Of a stretch of DNA of 10,356 bases, positions 7,460 through 10,356 are shown in pieces. The notes under the pieces are model-generated. The model saw only the letters and a list, made by a program, of their open reading frames with translations. It had not been told where the DNA came from and made no database searches. The stretch is from Anaerolineales bacterium. Lineage in GTDB: Bacteria > Chloroflexota > Anaerolineae > Anaerolineales > Villigracilaceae. Each line of letters starts with the position of its first letter. The stretch's first letter is position 1. The stretch lies in NCBI GenBank assembly GCA_025938055.1, contig JAICQC010000137.1, positions 1-10,356 of the forward strand. Reading direction: 5' to 3'. The translations under genes and the position numbers were made by a program.

Positions 7460-8782
7460 TTATTCCATCAACTGCGAGAGCGTCAGGTCCTCGCCATACT
7501 CGTCGCGCATTTCGCGGATAAAGCGTCTTGTCACTCCGTGTTTGCCCAACTCGACGAGATCGTCCACTTCGAAGTCTTTGAATCCCATCTCGCGCAGTTC
7601 CCGCACAAATCTCGGAGTGATACTGTGTTTGCGGAGTTCCACCAATTCGTCAACATCTAAATCGGTGAGTCCCAGCTCATGCATGGATTTAATGTAGTTC
7701 GTCGAAACATCGTGTTTGCGCAGCTCGATGAATTCATCTGCATCGAGGTCTTTGAACCCCAAATCGCGCAGTTCTGCGATGAACTGGGGGGAGACATCAT
7801 GGTCTGCAAGCTCGACCAATTCGTCCACATCCAGATCCTTGAGTCCCAGGGCGCGGATCTCGGCGATAAACTCAGGCGAGACGCTGTGAGCGCCAAGCTT
7901 GCTGAGGTCGTCGATATCCAGATCCTTGAGCCCAAGGCTGTGCAGCTCGGCGACGAACTTGGGAGATACATCATGGTCAGCAAGCTCGACGAGATCATCC
8001 ACGTCAACGTCTTTGAAACCAAGCGATCTCAATTCTGCAACATATTTGGGGGAAACATCGTGGCTGCTGAGCTCAACGATGTCATCGATATCCAGATCGG
8101 TCAGTCCCTGTTCGCGTAACTCTGTAATGTATTTCAAAGAGACTTCGTGATGGCTCAGTTCGACCAGCTCATCTACATCCAGGCTGTTGAAGCCTGCCTG
8201 GCGCAATTCCGCAATGTATTTCGCGGAAACATTGTGATCACTCAGCTCGATCAGTTCCTCCACATCGAAGTCTTTGAGTCCCATGGCATGCAGGCTGGCA
8301 ATGTATTTCGCGGAAACACGGTTTTCCTTGAGCTCTGTAAGCTCATCGATGTCGAAACCCGTGATCCCCATCTCGCGCAGCTCACGGACATACCGCGGAG
8401 TGATGCCATGTTCGCGCAGGTCGATCCACTCGTCGAGACCTCCGGGCTTCAAGCCGATGGCAAGCATCTCACGAATGTATTCAGCGGTGATCTTATTGGA
8501 CTGCAGTTCCTGCACGTCACTGAGAGTGACATGGTCGATGCCAGCTTCCTTTAGGGCGGCGACCAGATCCCTGGAGCGCGATGAACTATTGCCGGGGGAG
8601 GTGGGAGCAAGAGATGCCAGCTGCGACAAATGGGATAGAGGGGCAACCAACTCTGGAGGGTATGAAGCGGTTTCATCCTCCTGCACATCCATCGCTTTGA
8701 AAAGCTCCTCTGCCTCCTCGGCGGTGATCTTCCCTTCAGCGATCATGTCCAAAACCATTAATCGTTCCTTTTGTCCATTCAT
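7460..8782 (-). CDS. 29-residue tandem-repeat protein with N-terminal SHOCT-like motif
   Basis: This is a 440-residue protein of unknown function with no signal peptide and no membrane helix, so probably cytoplasmic. Residues 7-31 (core LDMIAEGKITAEEAEELF) match the short SHOCT-like helical motif found at the ends of DUF2089 and related proteins. Residues 32-68 are a linker rich in Ser and Pro. From 69 to the end, 29-residue units repeat without a gap, starting at 69, 98, 127, 156, 185, 214, 243, 272, 301, 330, 359, 388 and 417, the last one cut at 24 residues. Each unit looks like two short helices, first about VSPKYIAELRALG and then about DLDVDELVELADH. The protein is strongly acidic. Similar repeats occur in some BlaR1/M56-type and other bacterial proteins, without known function to my knowledge. 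The start overlaps the DUF2089 stop by ATGA and has AAGGAG upstream. I expect a helical solenoid used for protein binding, which is inference. Confidence 0.9.
   Translation of the reverse strand: MNGQKERLMVLDMIAEGKITAEEAEELFKAMDVQEDETASYPPELVAPLSHLSQLASLAPTSPGNSSSRSRDLVAALKEAGIDHVTLSDVQELQSNKITAEYIREMLAIGLKPGGLDEWIDLREHGITPRYVRELREMGITGFDIDELTELKENRVSAKYIASLHAMGLKDFDVEELIELSDHNVSAKYIAELRQAGFNSLDVDELVELSHHEVSLKYITELREQGLTDLDIDDIVELSSHDVSPKYVAELRSLGFKDVDVDDLVELADHDVSPKFVAELHSLGLKDLDIDDLSKLGAHSVSPEFIAEIRALGLKDLDVDELVELADHDVSPQFIAELRDLGFKDLDADEFIELRKHDVSTNYIKSMHELGLTDLDVDELVELRKHSITPRFVRELREMGFKDFEVDDLVELGKHGVTRRFIREMRDEYGEDLTLSQLME
7463..8578 (-). repeat. Coding tandem array, 87-bp period (12 full units plus a partial)
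   Basis: The repeat-protein gene is built on an exact 87-bp frame with no insertion or deletion between units. Unit 1 (residues 69-97) and unit 2 are the most diverged. The central units (156-358) carry a VS-x-KYIAEL-type first helix. Units 3 and 12 instead start ITPR-Y/F-VRELREMG, and the last partial unit starts VTRRFIREMR, so more basic units bracket the core. The array diverges too much at DNA level to suggest very recent slippage, but related units remain visibly alike in nucleotide sequence. Confidence 0.9.
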
Positions 8783-9162
8783 GACTGTTCTCCTTTTCGT
8801 TGCGAGAGTAATTTTGTAGCTTCCTGTACATTGATCTCACCCCGGCTGAGGCGCCCCAGAATCTCCTGACGGCGCGTCGAAAGCTCGTCCTCTGCGGGCG
8901 CTTCCATACCCATTTCGGTGATGACCTCATCCAGGCGGCGTCGGATCGCCCAGTAGGATTCTCCAGTCTCGCGCTCCATCTCTTTGACGTTGCCGCGGTT
9001 GCGGACAAAGACTTCGAGGAAACTCAGGCTTTCGGGGGAGAGGCGAAAAAAGGGGGAAAGTTCGAATTTGCCGACTACACCCGTGCCGCACACAGTGCAA
9101 TTGAGCTGTGTGACAACGAGCGGGGAGGAACAACTGGGGCAGGTTTGAGGAATAAGTGGCAT
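8779..9162 (-). CDS. DUF2089-family protein: zinc ribbon, HTH-like region, SHOCT-like tail
   Basis: This is a 127-residue cytoplasmic protein. Residues 8-25 hold a zinc ribbon with CPSC (8-11) and CTVC (22-25). Residues 33-84 match the DUF2089 core, with FELSPFFRLSPESLSFLEVF followed by a helix-turn-helix-like stretch around GNVKEMERETGESYWAIRRRL (58-77 region) resembling sigma-factor region 4 or a small DNA-binding protein. Residues 97-120 (RQEILGRLSRGEINVQEATK and onward) are a SHOCT-like motif like the one opening the downstream repeat protein. ATG 9160-9162 has GGAG 8 nt upstream and a promoter at 9184-9212. The stop overlaps the repeat-protein start (ATGA). DUF2089 proteins have no proven role known to me. 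A DNA-binding regulator, perhaps autoregulatory through the upstream palindrome, is the most natural guess. Confidence 0.9.
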   Translation of the reverse strand: MPLIPQTCPSCSSPLVVTQLNCTVCGTGVVGKFELSPFFRLSPESLSFLEVFVRNRGNVKEMERETGESYWAIRRRLDEVITEMGMEAPAEDELSTRRQEILGRLSRGEINVQEATKLLSQRKGEQS

Positions 9163-9183
9163 TTGGGGTACTCCAATGCTGCT

Positions 9184-9212
9184 ATGTTATCCAAAGTTTT
9201 TGGTTTTGTCAA
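9184..9212 (-). promoter_or_regulatory. Sigma-70-type promoter of the DUF2089 operon
   Basis: On the - strand there is a perfect -35 TTGACA (9207-9212), a 17-nt spacer and a -10 TAACAT (9184-9189, 4 of 6 matches). This puts the transcription start near 9177, about 15 nt before the DUF2089 ATG. The leader is very short but still contains the GGAG ribosome binding site at 9171-9174. Confidence 0.75.
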
Positions 9213-9223
9213 GATTTTTGGTG

Positions 9224-9246
9224 GTATACAAAATATTTTGATATAC
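9224..9246. promoter_or_regulatory. AT-rich palindrome upstream of the DUF2089 promoter (operator candidate)
   Basis: The + strand reads GTATA-CAAAATATTTTG-ATATAC. The central 12 bp (CAAAATATTTTG, 9229-9240) are a perfect palindrome, and the outer GTATA/TATAC arms also pair if one base is skipped. It ends 12 bp upstream of the -35 box. This is a position where an activator or a looping repressor could bind. It is too AT-rich and lacks the T tract needed for a terminator of the upstream RTX gene. Confidence 0.5.
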
Positions 9247-9337
9247 AATCAATTTATTTGATAGAGATGATTTTCAGGCGGATTTTTCCTGTCTTTATCC
9301 AACTTGGCACCATTCTGGATCCCCTATAGTAACCAGT

Positions 9338-9733
9338 TTACTGAAGTTCACTTTCGCAAGCGGTAAAGCTATCGCTTCCAGCGCTGCCCAGACAGATATC
9401 ATTCCCATCCCCACCCGTGATCTGGTCATCTCCGTTCCCACCTAGGATGCAGTCATCTCCACCCATGCCGTCGATTGTGTCTGTACCTGCATCGCCAATG
9501 ATCAAGTCATTACCAGGTGTGCCTGTTAACACCCCTGAGCCGCTGACGATATTGGTCAGGTACAATGCCTCGCAGGCAGGAGGCTTGATATCTTCCGCTG
9601 TCACCGAAACGGACTGCTGACCCACATTCGACGATGGCACGCTAATGCCTGCCGCAAAGGCAGATCCAATGCTGACGAGGATGAGCAAAAGCACTCCAAA
9701 CAACAGAAGGCGTACGGAGAATGGAAATCTCAT
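9338..9733 (-). CDS. Small secreted RTX (hemolysin-type calcium-binding) repeat protein
   Basis: This is a 131-residue exported protein. Residues 1-28 are a signal peptide (MRFPFSVR, then a long Leu/Val/Ile core, then AFA-A as likely cleavage site). After a Ser/Val-rich linker, residues 70-123 are six uninterrupted 9-residue RTX units of the GGxGxDxUx type: TGTPGNDLI, IGDAGTDTI, DGMGGDDCI, LGGNGDDQI, TGGDGNDIC and LGSAGSDSF. They form a calcium-binding beta roll outside the cell. Four Cys are present: 54 and 126 flank the array, and 95 and 114 lie within it at or beside a normally hydrophobic position, which suggests disulfides. There is no enzymatic domain, and the protein is far shorter than RTX toxins. 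The start overlaps the stop of the membrane-protein gene (ATGA), and there is no strong Shine-Dalgarno sequence, only AAAGAAAAT. No clear terminator is seen in the 91 nt from its stop to the palindrome. Confidence 0.88.
   Translation of the reverse strand: MRFPFSVRLLLFGVLLLILVSIGSAFAAGISVPSSNVGQQSVSVTAEDIKPPACEALYLTNIVSGSGVLTGTPGNDLIIGDAGTDTIDGMGGDDCILGGNGDDQITGGDGNDICLGSAGSDSFTACESELQ
9365..9526 (-). repeat. Six RTX nonapeptide repeats (27-bp period)
   Basis: This stretch encodes residues 70-123 of the small RTX protein. Each 27-bp unit encodes Gly at position 2 or thereabouts, a Gly at position 5 and an Asp at position 7, the calcium-coordinating pattern. The six units are in perfect register with no spacer. 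Confidence 0.88.
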
Positions 9734-10356
9734 AATTTTATTTTCTTTAACACGACAGTGTCCGTGACCTCTGTCTTTGCAGTCCTGCTTTTGTTGATCA
9801 CATATCCAAATAGTTCATCCTCGTTCAATTCCATTTCAACGACTCTGTTTTCGTTCATGTCGGTCACATAGTCTATGATTTGCTTGCGGGGCGATTCGAT
9901 CTCAGCAACGCCTCTCCTGCCATCACTGAACACATAACGGTAGGTGGTCCCGTTGCACTGGACCAGGTAATAATGCAGGAAATTGGCGGTCATATGCAGA
10001 ATGACCGTGTTGTGTCTCTCAGCTAGTTTTGCCAGCTCGTCAATCGTGGTCACATCGATTAGTGCCGCGGCGGGCGCGATGTTTCGCTCATACACATTCA
10101 CCAGCAGCGTGCCATATCTTAAGCGGATCAGAGCTTCCTGGCTCTGTTTGGCTGCCAGATACATACGGAACCCAATGAGTGTTAATCCGCTCACCGATAA
10201 CGCCAGTCCCAGCAACGCGATCATGCGGATCGTCCCAATCGTAGGTTCCCACCCCAGCAGGGAGAACGTATTCGCCTCCATATTTAAGCTCTCTGCCGAG
10301 CTTTGTCTTGACGAATATAGCGGATCATCCTGTCCTTTGGGCGTGGTAAGCGAAAA
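9730..10356 (-). CDS. DUF5305-like membrane protein (N-terminus beyond the window)
   Basis: Only the C-terminal 208 residues are present. The frame is open from the window edge, with 25 codons (from FSLTTPKG to AESLN) upstream of the first Met at 10281. That Met is therefore probably internal. A single membrane helix follows (IRMIALLGLALSVSGLTLIG, Met-based residues 18-37), then a basic/amphipathic stretch and a cytoplasmic domain with RLRYGTLLVNV (73-83 of the partial), TTIDELAKLAERHNTVILHM and YLVQCNGTTYRYVF. This pattern matches the end of DUF5305 proteins, which have a large extracytoplasmic N-terminal region, one helix and a small C-terminal domain. The resemblance is from memory of the family, not from a search. 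The stop overlaps the small RTX gene by ATGA, so the two are co-translated and perhaps act together at the cell surface. Confidence 0.75.
   Translation of the reverse strand, partial: FSLTTPKGQDDPLYSSRQSSAESLNMEANTFSLLGWEPTIGTIRMIALLGLALSVSGLTLIGFRMYLAAKQSQEALIRLRYGTLLVNVYERNIAPAAALIDVTTIDELAKLAERHNTVILHMTANFLHYYLVQCNGTTYRYVFSDGRRGVAEIESPRKQIIDYVTDMNENRVVEMELNEDELFGYVINKSRTAKTEVTDTVVLKKIKL

Noticed and set aside
7679..8554. Long + strand open frames opposite the repeat protein (7679-8119, 8147-8554, 8274-8819)
   Set aside because: They are antisense shadows. The 87-bp period keeps the opposite frames open unit after unit, the - strand frame has a ribosome binding site, promoter and recognisable domains, and the + frames have none.
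7463..8578. CRISPR-like or noncoding satellite array
   Set aside because: The 87-bp period is coding, in one uninterrupted frame, with diverged units and no constant repeat/variable spacer pattern.
9247..9337. Terminator for the RTX gene in the gap before the DUF2089 promoter
   Set aside because: Only 4-5 bp stems are present (for example AGTAA/TTACT and CAGG/CCTG), without a following U tract on the - strand. Read-through into the DUF2089 operon cannot be excluded.
9338..9733. RTX toxin
   Set aside because: The protein has 131 residues, a standard signal peptide and no toxin, acylation or type I secretion features. Only the calcium-binding repeats are shared.

Overview
The window is about 10.4 kb of dense bacterial chromosome of moderately high GC, with no RNA genes, insertion sequences or CRISPR arrays that I can see. 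The gene set suggests an uncultured Chloroflexota bacterium, probably Anaerolineae. It combines a TrpB2-type tryptophan synthase beta chain, an FtsX/MacB-type transporter whose ATPase carries cyclic-nucleotide-binding domains, a DUF2089 protein, and a small RTX protein beside a DUF5305-like membrane protein. The taxon is an inference from gene content, not from a marker gene.

Left part, + strand (1-7386). The window opens inside a trpB2 gene that ends at 988 and is closed by a strong intrinsic terminator (1003-1041). A probable operon follows. An ABC ATPase fused to two C-terminal cyclic-nucleotide-binding domains (1091-2599) overlaps by ATGA with an eight-helix FtsX-type permease (2596-4953). 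After a 43-nt gap comes an M20-family metallohydrolase (4997-6136). The last + strand gene is a secreted alpha/beta hydrolase of the PAF-acetylhydrolase type (6247-7386). Its Shine-Dalgarno sequence lies in the 3' arm of a perfect 12-bp inverted repeat (6204-6239).

Right part, - strand (7392-10356). A bidirectional terminator (7392-7432) separates the two converging halves. Reading leftward from a good sigma-70 promoter (9184-9212) with a palindrome just upstream of it (9224-9246), a two-gene operon encodes a DUF2089 zinc-ribbon/HTH protein (8779-9162) and a 440-aa protein built from about twelve and a half 29-residue repeats (7460-8782). The two genes overlap by ATGA, and both proteins carry the same short helical EGKIT-EEA-type motif, at the C-terminus of one and the N-terminus of the other. 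Further right, a DUF5305-like single-pass membrane protein runs off the window edge (9730-10356). It overlaps by ATGA with a small secreted RTX-repeat protein (9338-9733).

The two points most worth following up are the transporter ATPase with two intact-looking cyclic-nucleotide pockets, and the DUF2089/29-residue-repeat pair with its shared motif, promoter and operator-like palindrome. Both architectures are unusual, and I know of no characterised function for either.
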